A stretch of 29,674 nt of DNA from Bacillota bacterium (GTDB lineage: Bacteria; Bacillota; Clostridia; Christensenellales; CAG-138). Of the stretch, positions 1 through 7,073 are shown one piece after another. Position 1 is the first letter of the stretch. Each line of letters begins with the position of its first letter. Both the position numbers and the translations under genes were made by a program. The stretch covers positions 1 through 29,674 of the forward strand of contig JAEWQH010000057.1 in NCBI GenBank assembly GCA_023399275.1. Reading direction: 5' to 3'. The notes below the pieces were generated by a model. The model was not told the DNA's origin. It saw nothing but the letters and a program-made list of their open reading frames with translations, and did not search any database.

Positions 1-606
1 GGGGACACCCTCCCACGCAGGAACGCCGGAACGCTTTGCTTCCGTTTCCGCGCCTTCACGCAGTAGCCCGGCAAAGAGCTTGGCGGCATCGTTTTGTTCC
101 GGGTATGCGCCAACGACGATTCTGCTGGGATGCAGGTTGTCGTAGAGCGCTTTGGACTCGCGGAGGAACTCCGGGCTGAAGATGATATTGTTGATGCCGT
201 ATTTCTCTCTGACACAGTCTGTGTAACCGACAGGCACGGTCGACTTGATGACCAACAGCGCCTTCGGGTTCACTTTCAGCGCGTGCTCAATTACATCCTC
301 TACCGCCGAAGTGTCGAAAAACTGGCCAACATCGTCATAGTTTGTCGGCGCTGCGATCACGATGATCTCTGCGGAACGATATGCTGCATCTTTATCCACG
401 GTTGTGGTAAGGTTCAACTTGCGTTCACCCTTATTTGCTTCTTTGAAGAAACGCTCGATTTCTTCATCTTGAATCGGGCTGATAAACTGATTGAGTTTTT
501 CTGCTTTTGCCGGTGTCGTCGTGACAGCTGTCACCTCATGATTCTGCGCAAACAAAACTGCCAAAGATAACCCGACATACCCAACTCCCGCAACCGTAAT
601 CTTCAT
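1..606 (-). CDS. ugd: UDP-glucose 6-dehydrogenase, N-terminal part (3' end off window)
   Basis: Oxidises UDP-glucose to UDP-glucuronate with two NAD+, in the cytoplasm, feeding capsule or wall polysaccharide synthesis. The 202 codons in the window begin MKITVAGVGYVGLSLAVLF, the Rossmann GxGYVGL dinucleotide motif of the UDPGDH family. They continue with IIVIAAPTNYDD, VIKSTVPVGYTD and FSPEFLRESKALYDN, the conserved NAD-domain and central-helix landmarks. The catalytic Cys domain lies beyond the left edge. The ATG at 606 follows GAAAGGGAATGGG. It is transcribed away from the phage region and is probably a chromosomal surface-polysaccharide gene. Family assignment is secure; pathway is inferred. 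Confidence 0.93.
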   Translation of the reverse strand, partial: MKITVAGVGYVGLSLAVLFAQNHEVTAVTTTPAKAEKLNQFISPIQDEEIERFFKEANKGERKLNLTTTVDKDAAYRSAEIIVIAAPTNYDDVGQFFDTSAVEDVIEHALKVNPKALLVIKSTVPVGYTDCVREKYGINNIIFSPEFLRESKALYDNLHPSRIVVGAYPEQNDAAKLFAGLLREGAETEAKRSGVPAWEGVP

Positions 607-651
607 AACCCATTCCCTTTCGTAAAACAAAATGTTATGTTTCTAGTAAGT

Positions 652-675
652 AAGCAGATAGCAACTCATCTGCTT
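652..675. repeat. Hairpin in the ugd leader
   Basis: AAGCAGAT and ATCTGCTT form a perfect 8-bp stem around an 8-nt loop, about 46-70 nt upstream of the ugd start. There is no convincing U-tract on the ugd strand, so I do not call a terminator. It could be a leader structure or an operator. The rest of 607-708 shows no gene. Confidence 0.4.
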
Positions 676-708
676 TAACACAAGTTTATATGCAATGATT
701 TATGCAAA

Positions 709-963
709 CTAATAAACAACCTTCAAGCTTTCACTCAAAGGCGTTGATTTCAAGTCTATCACAACTAAATCGTGATAGCGGCATAGCTTCGCCATCCCGA
801 CAAAGTCGGTTATGTTGAAGTGTTGATCCCTTCGACCATTGCACCACTGAACTCTCAGCATCTGCCTGTTCGTCGGTATTGTATCGTTGAAATCATTCTT
901 CTCTCGGTATTTATCTGCTGAATAGTGCATTCGGCTACTGTCAGCACTAGATTTCAACTTCAT
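709..963 (-). CDS. Hypothetical 84-residue ORF, doubtful
   Basis: An open frame with no family I recognise, rich in charged residues, without signal peptide or membrane segment. It has no ribosome site before its ATG; instead a near-consensus sigma-A promoter (966-994) ends only 2 nt before the ATG, so a transcript would be essentially leaderless. It lies between the phage DUF6291 gene and ugd, at what may be the edge of the phage-derived DNA. It may be a real small gene, or a non-coding promoter outlet reading toward ugd. Confidence 0.25.
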   Translation of the reverse strand: MKLKSSADSSRMHYSADKYREKNDFNDTIPTNRQMLRVQWCNGRRDQHFNITDFVGMAKLCRYHDLVVIDLKSTPLSESLKVVY

Positions 964-965
964 AA

Positions 966-994
966 ATTGTATACTAATTGCATCGTCCGGTCAA
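966..994 (-). promoter_or_regulatory. Near-consensus sigma-A promoter reading toward ugd
   Basis: On the minus strand, TTGACC (989-994), a 17-bp spacer and TACAAT (966-971). Both hexamers match 5 of 6 consensus bases. It overlaps the last codons of the DUF6291 gene and would fire into the 84-codon ORF and on toward ugd. Confidence 0.6.
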
Positions 995-1603
995 CACGAA
1001 ACGGCGAATATAAGTCAAGTCCAAATTTGTGTGTAAATTCGCTTTAGCATAATCAGGCAACAGATTTTTTTGCAGTTGGTTTATCCACCTGTAGCTGCTG
1101 AGTGAGATATCCTCCACCGCGGGTTTGGTGAAGCGGCGCGGCTTGTCCGCGCAGAATGCTTTCGCATTCTCTTTCTCTTTATCATTCCCTTTTGGTTTCT
1201 CTTTAGCTTTCTCTTTCTCTTTAGGTTCGGGTTTGGTTACGGTTTGGTTATTGCTTGGTTTCGCTTCGGTTACGCCTAGGTTTCCGTTTGGTTTCTCGTC
1301 GGTTACGCCGAGGTTTCTGTTTGGTTCCTCGTTGGTCTCCGTTTGATGTTCGTTTGGTTCCGACTCTTGCGATTTAACTGGTCTTCCGCCGCGCGCGCCC
1401 GCATCCCGCCTGCGGTTGTTGGCGTCGATCTGCGGACGCATGAGCGCGAAGAATCCGCGCGCAATACCGTTGGTATCGAAATCAGGTTCGATATCATAGA
1501 GCGCATAATCGGCAATCGCGTTATATAAAAGCAGCTGCGTTTCCGCAGGCAAGTCCTTCATTGCACTTCTGAATGATTCATAGAAGATAAATCCATCTCT
1601 CAC
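974..1603 (-). CDS. DUF6291-domain phage protein with low-complexity tail
   Basis: Residues 1 to about 70 carry the DUF6291 pattern: DGFIFYESFRSAMKDLP, LLYNAIADYALY, then a segment ending MRPQIDANNRRR and GARGGRPVK. The family occurs in replication regions of Bacillota phages; its biochemical role is unknown. From about residue 75 to 145 comes a charged low-complexity linker with repeated NLGVT and KEKEK units, visible in DNA as a degenerate repeat rich in GGTTTC and GGTTAC near 1230-1345. A short C-terminal segment ends YIRRFVLTGRCN. I place the start at GTG 1603, which follows AAGAGG at 8-nt spacing. A GTG at 1666 would add 21 residues but has no ribosome site. The next gene upstream on this strand is the HTH protein at 1725-2084. 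Confidence 0.7.
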   Translation of the reverse strand: MRDGFIFYESFRSAMKDLPAETQLLLYNAIADYALYDIEPDFDTNGIARGFFALMRPQIDANNRRRDAGARGGRPVKSQESEPNEHQTETNEEPNRNLGVTDEKPNGNLGVTEAKPSNNQTVTKPEPKEKEKAKEKPKGNDKEKENAKAFCADKPRRFTKPAVEDISLSSYRWINQLQKNLLPDYAKANLHTNLDLTYIRRFVLTGRCN

Positions 1604-1724
1604 GTCATTGTCCTCTTTCTTTGAGCGGGCATTCGTCACCTTGTATCCTAACGCATACAACGCCACAAAAATTATAAGAAATCGCCTTCTCGCGAATTAT
1701 AAAAACGTATACGACGCTTTTTCG

Positions 1725-2084
1725 CTAGATGTGCCACTTCTTCTTGGGCGCGTTGTCCTTCGGCGTGTTCTGGTTTGCCCAGTCCGCCGCGGAGCGGACG
1801 ACCACGCGACCATCGGGCGTGACCGCGATCCCGCCATCGTTGATCAGCTTGTTGAGATAGGTGACGCTCACGCCCAGCATCTTCGCCGCAGCCTTCTTCG
1901 GCAGCGTCTCGCCCCATGTGCGCACCCAGGATTCCCCGACCGAGCTGCTGTTCTTTGCTGTATGGAGTTTAGAAGTGATTTCGCTAAGAGCATTGGAAAC
2001 CGATACCAGTCCCTGCACCGCCAAGGAAAGCTGTTGTTGAAGTTCATCAAAATCGATACGTGCACTTTCCGTCAATTCGGCCAT
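1725..2084 (-). CDS. Phage HTH protein, excisionase-like, with N-terminal coiled coil
   Basis: A 119-residue protein. Residues 5-45 form an amphipathic, probably coiled-coil helix (FDELQQQLSLAVQGLVSVSN). Residues about 60-100 (LPKKAAAKMLGVSVTYLNKL, then INDGGIAVTPDGRVVV) match the MerR/excisionase-type winged helix: KKAAAKMLGVS is the helix-turn-helix and the following hairpin the wing. The tail is very basic (KKKWHI). It precedes the DUF6291 gene by about 120 bp and may bind DNA during replication or excision. The ATG at 2084 is preceded almost directly by AAGAAAGGG, closer than usual, so the start is not certain. Confidence 0.6.
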   Translation of the reverse strand: MAELTESARIDFDELQQQLSLAVQGLVSVSNALSEITSKLHTAKNSSSVGESWVRTWGETLPKKAAAKMLGVSVTYLNKLINDGGIAVTPDGRVVVRSAADWANQNTPKDNAPKKKWHI

Positions 2085-2401
2085 CCCTTTCTTGGCGTAA
2101 AATTAACCTTTGGGAAGCAATTTCCCCAATGGATTGTTTCGCGCAAGCAATTAACTTATAGTTCGTAATTTGCGAGCAGCAACCTTTGTACCATGCAATA
2201 AAGCTTCCTTCTTTACTTGTTTTATCTTTTGCCAGCATTATCAATGTGGATTTCTATGGCATCGTATTAAACGATTTTCTTTGTCACCTAGTAATGGGAG
2301 ATAGTTCTCTTTCCTCACCTTTCAGGGTATGACCGTTTGGACGCACCTTCGCAGCCATTTTCTGCTTTGTGGTCTAATCGCACGACCAGACCTTATCCTG
2401 T
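2085..2401. other. Gene-poor interval, likely decayed phage DNA
   Basis: Lies between the HTH gene and the small terminase stop. A 65-codon minus frame at 2047-2244 has no recognisable domain or ribosome site and overlaps the HTH start. A large terminase gene would normally follow the small terminase here; I see no TerL motif, so this is probably a deletion scar. Confidence 0.4.
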
Positions 2402-2941
2402 TTACTTTCTTCTCATGGTCAGAAGCCGTTCCATAACGTCGTCCTGCGGATTCACGCCCGTGTAATCGGCAGCGCAGTTTTCTTTGACGATCTGGAAGAT
2501 TTCATACCAGAGCCGGTTCGTCTGCGCCATGTAATTTTGGCTCATGACTATATACGGAGACTGGATCGCGCTCCCGGTCGTCGGATGCTTTGCCAGGAAC
2601 CCATATTCTGTGATCGCTGCTTCACACTGAATCCAGCGCGCCGCGCTCATAGCATACCTTTCCAGTACCTGCGGGGAGACTATGCTCGCGCAGCCGCGCT
2701 CATTCAGCCAATCCCAAGTTCCTTTGTAGATCTCCGAAGCGATGAGAGGTTTACCATCTTTTTGCACGGCGGAGAGCATTGTACTGGGTTGTGGCATTTT
2801 CACGCCTTGAAATTCAACAGCGTTCGGAAATTCCACGACCATCAGTTTCCGTTTGCCGGGATTGCCCTCGAGCATCTTATCCGCGAGCGGCTTTTTCTTC
2901 TGACCCGCACCAGGGCGCGGTCCGCCATGACCGTTTGTCAT
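2402..2941 (-). CDS. P27-family phage terminase small subunit
   Basis: In phages of this type the small subunit recognises packaging-site DNA and hands it to the large ATPase/nuclease subunit. The 179-residue protein starts MTNGHGGPRPGAGQKKKPL, the Gly/Pro/Lys-rich N-terminus typical of P27-like TerS, followed by LEGNPGKRKL. The helical core contains APRWIQ-like (SAARWIQCE) and QNYMAQTNRLWYEIFQIV. It ends ERLLTMRRK, also family-like. The start at 2941 has AGGAGG 7 nt upstream; the longer open frame adds 28 residues without a site. Length is normal, but the expected downstream large subunit is missing, so the gene is probably a functionless survivor. Confidence 0.85.
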   Translation of the reverse strand: MTNGHGGPRPGAGQKKKPLADKMLEGNPGKRKLMVVEFPNAVEFQGVKMPQPSTMLSAVQKDGKPLIASEIYKGTWDWLNERGCASIVSPQVLERYAMSAARWIQCEAAITEYGFLAKHPTTGSAIQSPYIVMSQNYMAQTNRLWYEIFQIVKENCAADYTGVNPQDDVMERLLTMRRK

Positions 2942-3075
2942 GTATGTTCCTCCTGTAAAACTTATGGGGCTATTCCCTGTCTTGAAACCGCGAATTTTCG
3001 TACGTGACCCTGCCACGTTGCACATAATAAAAAGCTGTACAGATGTACCTACCCCACGGGGTAGCTCTGATCGTC

Positions 3076-3207
3076 CTATTGACGTTCAATATTGTTGCTG
3101 CCGATCGGAATATTGGAGTGACAGCTCTTACACAGCGCCACAAGATTTTCATCGTCGTGCGTACCGCCGTTCGCCGGAGGAACAATATTCATCAGTTGTT
3201 GATCCAT
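3076..3207 (-). pseudogene. Beheaded HNH endonuclease remnant
   Basis: A 43-codon frame with GGAGG 9 nt before its ATG. It reads NIVPPANGGTHDDENLVALC then KSCHSN, which is the second half of a phage HNH nuclease (IVPxxxGG, H-x-x-x-NL-x-x-LC-x-x-CH). The N-terminus and the first catalytic His (normally D-H-I-V-P) are absent. In intact clostridial phages the order is VRR-NUC, SNF2 helicase, HNH, P27 TerS. Here the 3' part of VRR-NUC is spliced directly onto the HNH tail, so a deletion probably removed the helicase and the HNH N-terminus. The first zinc-binding CxxC is also missing, so activity is unlikely. Confidence 0.7.
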
Positions 3208-3487
3208 TCTCTACATCCTCCAAAATATGTATTATCTGTTCAAGTTGGTCAAGCACATATACTCTGAATCCCAGCATCCGCATCATCCGGTGTCTGGCTT
3301 CCTTCAAAGGCCGCGGCACCTTACCGGGAGCCTTGACCTCAACAAATCCCATGCGACCACCAGGCAGAAGCACGATGCGGTCGGGCATACCGTCGAACCC
3401 GGGGCTGATGAATTTCGACGCGATATCTCCCGCTTCTTTTATGGCATTTATAAGTTTTGCTCGATGATCTTCTCTTTCATAATCCAT
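3149..3487 (-). CDS. VRR-NUC domain nuclease, copy 1 (altered C-terminus)
   Basis: VRR-NUC proteins are stand-alone PD-(D/E)XK-like nucleases found beside phage primases. The core reads FISPGFDGMPDRIVLLPGG, MGFVEVKAPGKVPRPLKEA and MRMLGFRVYVLDQLEQI; the catalytic D of MPDRI and E-V-K of FVEVK are present. The protein is 112 residues. Compared with copy 2, the last 20 residues after ILEDVE are unrelated and come from the deletion junction with the HNH remnant in another frame. It follows VapE by about 220 bp of repeat-rich DNA. The ATG at 3487 has GGGGG directly against it, so the translation start is weak. Confidence 0.85.
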   Translation of the reverse strand: MDYEREDHRAKLINAIKEAGDIASKFISPGFDGMPDRIVLLPGGRMGFVEVKAPGKVPRPLKEARHRMMRMLGFRVYVLDQLEQIIHILEDVENGSTTDEYCSSGERRYARR

Positions 3488-3500
3488 CCCCCAGTTCTAC

Positions 3501-3708
3501 CCATGACAACTCGACAAAATTTCCTATACGCGCGTATATACGGGTGACAGGATATCTTTTTATATTAATTTCATATGTTTTTGTGCTATATAGAAAAAGC
3601 TGTCAAGTTGTCGGAGTTTGGGTCGTTTTTACCTGATCTGATGCGTTTTCCAGGGCTGACAACCTCTGTGACACGACAAGCCACAGAGGTTGTCAATATG
3701 GGTTGTCA
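3501..3708. other. Repeat-rich VapE/VRR-NUC intergenic region, candidate phage origin
   Basis: Contains a 14-bp palindrome TATACGCGCGTATA (3525-3538). It is flanked by GACAACTCGACA (3505-3516) and the inverted near-copy TGTCAAGTTGTC (3601-3612). A 14-bp perfect inverted repeat (3657-3670 with 3682-3695, arms starting TGACAACC, 11-nt loop) lies against the VapE stop. TGACAA or TTGTCA occurs at 3504, 3657, 3690 and 3703, the last overlapping the VapE stop codon. The layout suggests an origin or a protein-binding array for the adjacent primase/helicase. Confidence 0.5.
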
Positions 3709-6024
3709 CAGCCGTTTATATATTCGCTGCAGTCCGTAGATGGGTAGATTTTTGCGTTCATCTGTTTTCTGCCACCCTTCGATACGAAGCATGATCGCAG
3801 CTATCGCATATGAATCGGCGGGCTTGATATCCTCCTTGCGCTTACCGAAGCATTCGCACCAGATCTCGATATTGCTCACGGTATTGCGCGCCGTCACGCC
3901 TTTCGGCTGCAGCGGGCTTTCCGGATCACGGACGTACTCCTGCCTTGCGTAGGAATCCATGTCGTTCCAGTTTTCCGGCAGATGCAGATTTAAATAATCG
4001 CTGACAAGCCCCTCGCGATCATCCTGTTCCATCGCAAAGGCCTGCTCCGCCGTGGAGTAGCGTTCCATATTGCTGTCGAGATAGAGCTTTTCACCCTGAT
4101 CGATGAGAACCAGCACTTCCGCCCAGATCTGTTCGATGTCCTCCTTGGTCAGATCCCAAGGCTTCCATTTGCCAGTACCGGGCGTTCTGACCGTCCAGAA
4201 CCGGCGGTTTCCGGTGATGTCCCGGAGATACCCATTCTGCGAGTTCGTCGTACCGAAGAAGATACACTGCCGCGGATGCGGCGTCACCCGGCGGCCAAAC
4301 GACGCGCGATATTTATCGTCCTGACGGGAGATGAACGCCTTGACCTTGTCGATATCCGCTTTTTTCATGCCGGCCAGCTCACCGATCTCAAGAATCCAGT
4401 AACCTTGCAGCTTTTCTGCCGCGGTCTTATCGTTCATATCCGTGAGCGAAAGGCTGTCCGAATACCACTCGCCTCCGAGTTTGGCGATGAGGGTGGATTT
4501 ACCGATGCCCTGATCGCCATTGAGCACGAGGATGTGATCGAATTTCATGCCCGGATGCTGAACCCTGGCCACAGCGGCGCACAGGGCTTTGCGCGTGACA
4601 GCACGGGTGTACGCATTATCCTGCGCGCCGAGATAATCGATCAGGATGGTTTCGGCTCTGCCTATTCCGTCCCACGGCGGAAGACCGTCGAAAAACGCAC
4701 GGATCGGATGGTAGGACCGATCGTCCGCAACCTTGGTCACAGCGATCTGATAATTCCTTGCGGAAAAAGTACCGTAGTTGGCGTCGATATAACAGATCAG
4801 CTGCGCATCGTCCGCATCCCGCCAGAACCGCGCTGGGTGCTGCCAGGGAACATCGCCTTTGATCTCCATCCCGTCCGCCAGCTGGTTGAAGCAGACGTCT
4901 TTCAGGTTCGGATCGTTCTCCATGATCAGCGTGATGTTGTGCAGACTGTTTTGTAGCAGTCCGCCGCGATCCCGCTGTAATGCTTTTGTCCAGTCTTCGA
5001 ATTCGCACCTCGCGGATGCCTGTTTTTCCTGAAGCAGCGTATTGCTGACAATCGCGTCTCTACTGGCAAAATCCATCATGGCATGGAGGGACTTCTTTTC
5101 ATCGTCATCGCCGAATTTGTGGATTCGCACGAGGTCGAATGCGTTGAACAGCTTCCCGCAGGCAGGGTCCGTGGCATGGTGGCTGTAGGCGAATTTATCA
5201 TCATAGATCACGACGCCTGCGCTGCTATCGGACGGGATGTAGTCGTAGCGGCCGTCCACCAAGGATGGCTCGTACACATCGGGGAGGAACGCAGCAATTA
5301 CGGCTTCCACACCGTACGTCCTGCAAAACGCCCCGATCACCCCATCCTTGGTCAACGGGTCCTCCTGCGGCTTTCTGCTGCTTTCACGGACAGCACTTTC
5401 CCGGGATGATGTCGGTAGCAGCGAGCAATCCTTCCAGTTCGGATGCTGCGCCAGATACGCGTCCGGATCCAGCCACGCGCCGTCGATGCGCTTACTGATA
5501 TACTCGCCGTTTGCCGGCGTGGTCGGCCAGTACATGAGCTGGTGCGGGCGGTAGGAGCATTCGTCGAACTGGTCGATACACCACTCATCGGCAAAGTAAC
5601 GTGAGATGGCGACGAACTCATCCGGCGTGACGTCTCGGGTCAGCGGAACGATAATACGAACCCGCGGTGCGTCCGGCGTATAGCCATGCGTCGTGTATAG
5701 ACAGGCTGCATGTGGACAGTCTTTTGTGAATCGGTCGATGAAACCGACGTCGGCATGGTCACAGTCCAGTGTTAACATGGAACGGCAGACGACGTTTTCA
5801 CGTTTACGGCGATTGTCACGCAGTTGCCCGCCGACAAACCCGCCCTTATCCTTGATCCGGTCGCGCTCCGTTTTCGGGAGCGTCGGGTACTCCTCCACCG
5901 ACTCAGTTGTGCGGATGGTCTGGCCCAACCGCACGCAGAGCTCGTCAAATGTGGTTGATTTGTTCGTCCAGGTCTTGGCAAAGCAACTATTGCCAAATGC
6001 GATCGGTAGGTTTCGCAATTTCAT
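3706..6024 (-). CDS. VapE-type phage primase/helicase
   Basis: A 772-residue phage replication protein. Residues about 75-200 resemble an AEP-type primase-polymerase: SMLTLDCDHAD at 83-92 supplies the acidic metal-binding motif, and DECSYRPHQLMYWPT near 154-168 the S-x-R-x-x-Q motif. Residues about 430-690 form the VapE superfamily 3-like helicase: Walker A GDQGIGKST at 503-511, then ILEIGELAGM (Walker B) and FFGTTNSQNGYL with GNRRFW (sensor/arginine finger). The protein starts and ends as in clostridial phage homologues and shows no frameshift. The ATG at 6024 has GGAGGTGT immediately upstream. It probably primes and unwinds phage DNA at the adjacent repeat region. It is the largest intact survivor of the element. 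Confidence 0.9.
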   Translation of the reverse strand: MKLRNLPIAFGNSCFAKTWTNKSTTFDELCVRLGQTIRTTESVEEYPTLPKTERDRIKDKGGFVGGQLRDNRRKRENVVCRSMLTLDCDHADVGFIDRFTKDCPHAACLYTTHGYTPDAPRVRIIVPLTRDVTPDEFVAISRYFADEWCIDQFDECSYRPHQLMYWPTTPANGEYISKRIDGAWLDPDAYLAQHPNWKDCSLLPTSSRESAVRESSRKPQEDPLTKDGVIGAFCRTYGVEAVIAAFLPDVYEPSLVDGRYDYIPSDSSAGVVIYDDKFAYSHHATDPACGKLFNAFDLVRIHKFGDDDEKKSLHAMMDFASRDAIVSNTLLQEKQASARCEFEDWTKALQRDRGGLLQNSLHNITLIMENDPNLKDVCFNQLADGMEIKGDVPWQHPARFWRDADDAQLICYIDANYGTFSARNYQIAVTKVADDRSYHPIRAFFDGLPPWDGIGRAETILIDYLGAQDNAYTRAVTRKALCAAVARVQHPGMKFDHILVLNGDQGIGKSTLIAKLGGEWYSDSLSLTDMNDKTAAEKLQGYWILEIGELAGMKKADIDKVKAFISRQDDKYRASFGRRVTPHPRQCIFFGTTNSQNGYLRDITGNRRFWTVRTPGTGKWKPWDLTKEDIEQIWAEVLVLIDQGEKLYLDSNMERYSTAEQAFAMEQDDREGLVSDYLNLHLPENWNDMDSYARQEYVRDPESPLQPKGVTARNTVSNIEIWCECFGKRKEDIKPADSYAIAAIMLRIEGWQKTDERKNLPIYGLQRIYKRL

Positions 6025-6083
6025 ACACCTCCATAAAATGATCCCAGGCTGAGATGGAGTATCTGTTCATCGCTCTGAATCGT

Positions 6084-6326
6084 TCATCGTTGGTTTCGGA
6101 TTTGCGGAGCTGCATGGCGCGCGCGCTCCATGATCTTGTCCGGCGAGTTCCACGCTTCCTCGCAGCTGATAAAATACGCGCGGCATTGCTTTCTTTTGGT
6201 TGAGTCCTTATATTCACTGAGCCGAAAACTGGGCTCAGTGAAACGTCTCGACACTGCGCTATTGCCCTGTTCCGCGCAGGTATTGTCCAGAGAAGAGCAC
6301 TCGTAGAATCCGCAATAGCAGGTCGG
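6084..6326 (-). pseudogene. Cysteine-rich 80-codon open frame lacking a start
   Basis: Downstream of a TGA at 6327-6329 the frame stays open for 80 codons. It begins PTCYCGFYECSSLDNTC, with five cysteines in 17 residues. It ends CRAYFISCEEAWNSPDKIME, then ARHAAPQIRNQR. The residue mix looks like a genuine zinc-binding or small phage protein rather than random DNA, but no ATG, GTG or TTG opens the frame. It lies between the terminator at 6357-6388 and VapE on the same strand, where these phages carry small accessory genes. I do not recognise the family. It may be 5'-truncated or start at a non-standard codon. Confidence 0.4.
6215..6240. repeat. Perfect 9-bp inverted repeat inside the Cys-rich frame
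   Basis: CACTGAGCC (6215-6223) and GGCTCAGTG (6232-6240) with an 8-nt loop. No T-tract follows on either strand, so it is not a typical terminator. It could be an RNA structure in the VapE leader or an operator. Confidence 0.5.
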
Positions 6327-6356
6327 TCAGGTTTCCTTCCTCTTTACCTCGGAAGA

Positions 6357-6388
6357 TGAAAAAAGAGCACTCACTTGAAGTGCTCTTT
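6357..6388 (-). terminator. Intrinsic terminator, unit D
   Basis: AAAGAGCACT and AGTGCTCTTT form a perfect 10-bp stem with loop CACTTGA (6362-6388). Read on the minus strand it is followed by a six-T run. It would end transcripts coming from VRR-NUC copy 2 and the iteron unit before the VapE module. Confidence 0.8.
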
Positions 6389-6440
6389 CTCCCGGGTGGC
6401 TGTCGTATTCTGTTTCGCTACCATAACACTATCACATGAT

Positions 6441-6480
6441 CGATAGTGAAAAATAGTGAAGTTTAGTGAAATTTAGTGAA
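6441..6480. repeat. Four 10-bp iterons with TAGTGAA core
   Basis: Exactly phased units: CGATAGTGAA, AAATAGTGAA, GTTTAGTGAA, ATTTAGTGAA. They sit just beside CACTATC..GATAGTG (6427-6448), an inverted repeat sharing the same core. One-turn spacing suggests cooperative binding on one face of the helix, as by a ribbon-helix-helix repressor or a replication/partition protein. The related blocks at 7631-7651, 7750-7775 and 7871-7897 have the same period. Confidence 0.75.
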
Positions 6481-6532
6481 GACTTGCTGGAACGACAACG
6501 ACTTCCAACGCTTGACGGCAAAATATTGGTAT

Positions 6533-6814
6533 TCATATGGACTGTATTTCATCAAGCATTTCTCCGATCTGCGTCGCGTCGTCCAGGCAGTATACTGAAA
6601 AGCTGAGTGATTCCAACTGGCTCTTTCGCCTTACCTGCAGAGGGCGCGGTTTCTTCCCATGTGCTTTGACCTCAACAAACGCCATTTTGCCGTGCGGTAA
6701 AAGGACGATACGGTCGGGCATCCCATCGAAACCGGGGCTGACAAACTTGGGTGCGAGGCCGCCCATCGATTTGACGGTCTGTACCAGCAGCGCTTCTAAC
6801 GTTTTTTCACGCAT
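6533..6814 (-). CDS. VRR-NUC domain nuclease, copy 2
   Basis: A 93-residue, apparently intact nuclease: KFVSPGFDGMPDRIVLLPHG, MAFVEVKAHGKKPRPLQ and LESLSFSVYCLDDATQI, ending IGEMLDEIQSI. The catalytic D (MPDRI) and E-x-K (VEVK) are present. The start at 6814 is set by GGGAGG 6 nt upstream; the open frame extends 25 codons further without support. It is diverged from copy 1 at the sequence level, so it entered separately or duplicated long ago. No primase gene remains upstream, only the repeat block 6870-7035, so this module has lost its VapE partner. Confidence 0.88.
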   Translation of the reverse strand: MREKTLEALLVQTVKSMGGLAPKFVSPGFDGMPDRIVLLPHGKMAFVEVKAHGKKPRPLQVRRKSQLESLSFSVYCLDDATQIGEMLDEIQSI

Positions 6815-6869
6815 GATCGACCTCCCATGATTGAGACAAGGTGACGACGCGGACAGGATTTCTATTAAT

Positions 6870-7035
6870 ATCCCTACGCGGGTGTACAACTTGACTACTT
6901 ACCCCTTTGCAGTTCACGAGTTTTATATAGTTGTCATGGTCACACTTGTCATCTGAAACCGTAGAAATCCCCACGGTTACTGGATTTTGTGTCCTTTGTC
7001 TGTGTTCTCTCATCTTAGTTTGTCACACTCCCATA
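6870..7035. other. Orphan repeat block upstream of VRR-NUC copy 2
   Basis: Holds a degenerate TACGCGGGTGTA (6875-6886), matching the TACGCGCGTA seen at the same place in the other two modules. TTGTCA occurs at 6931, 6946 and 7020. CCGT and ACGG flank an AT-containing stretch near 6960-6978. No coding frame with known motifs. It looks like the origin-like block of a lost replication module. Confidence 0.4.
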
Positions 7036-7073
7036 TGCACTGTTGATCGTACAGAGGAGTACGATTACGCTGG

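Noticed and set aside
94..570. 158-codon plus ORF
   Set aside because: Antisense shadow of the ugd frame, which has clear UDPGDH motifs.
2047..2244. 65-codon minus ORF
   Set aside because: Overlaps the HTH gene start, lacks a ribosome site and any known motif.
5987..6217. 76-codon minus ORF overlapping the VapE start
   Set aside because: No ribosome site, no family pattern; it overlaps both VapE and the more protein-like Cys-rich frame.
6441..6480. pSM19035 omega-type heptad operator
   Set aside because: Core words resemble WATCACW loosely, but the period is 10 bp rather than 7 and no omega-like gene is present.
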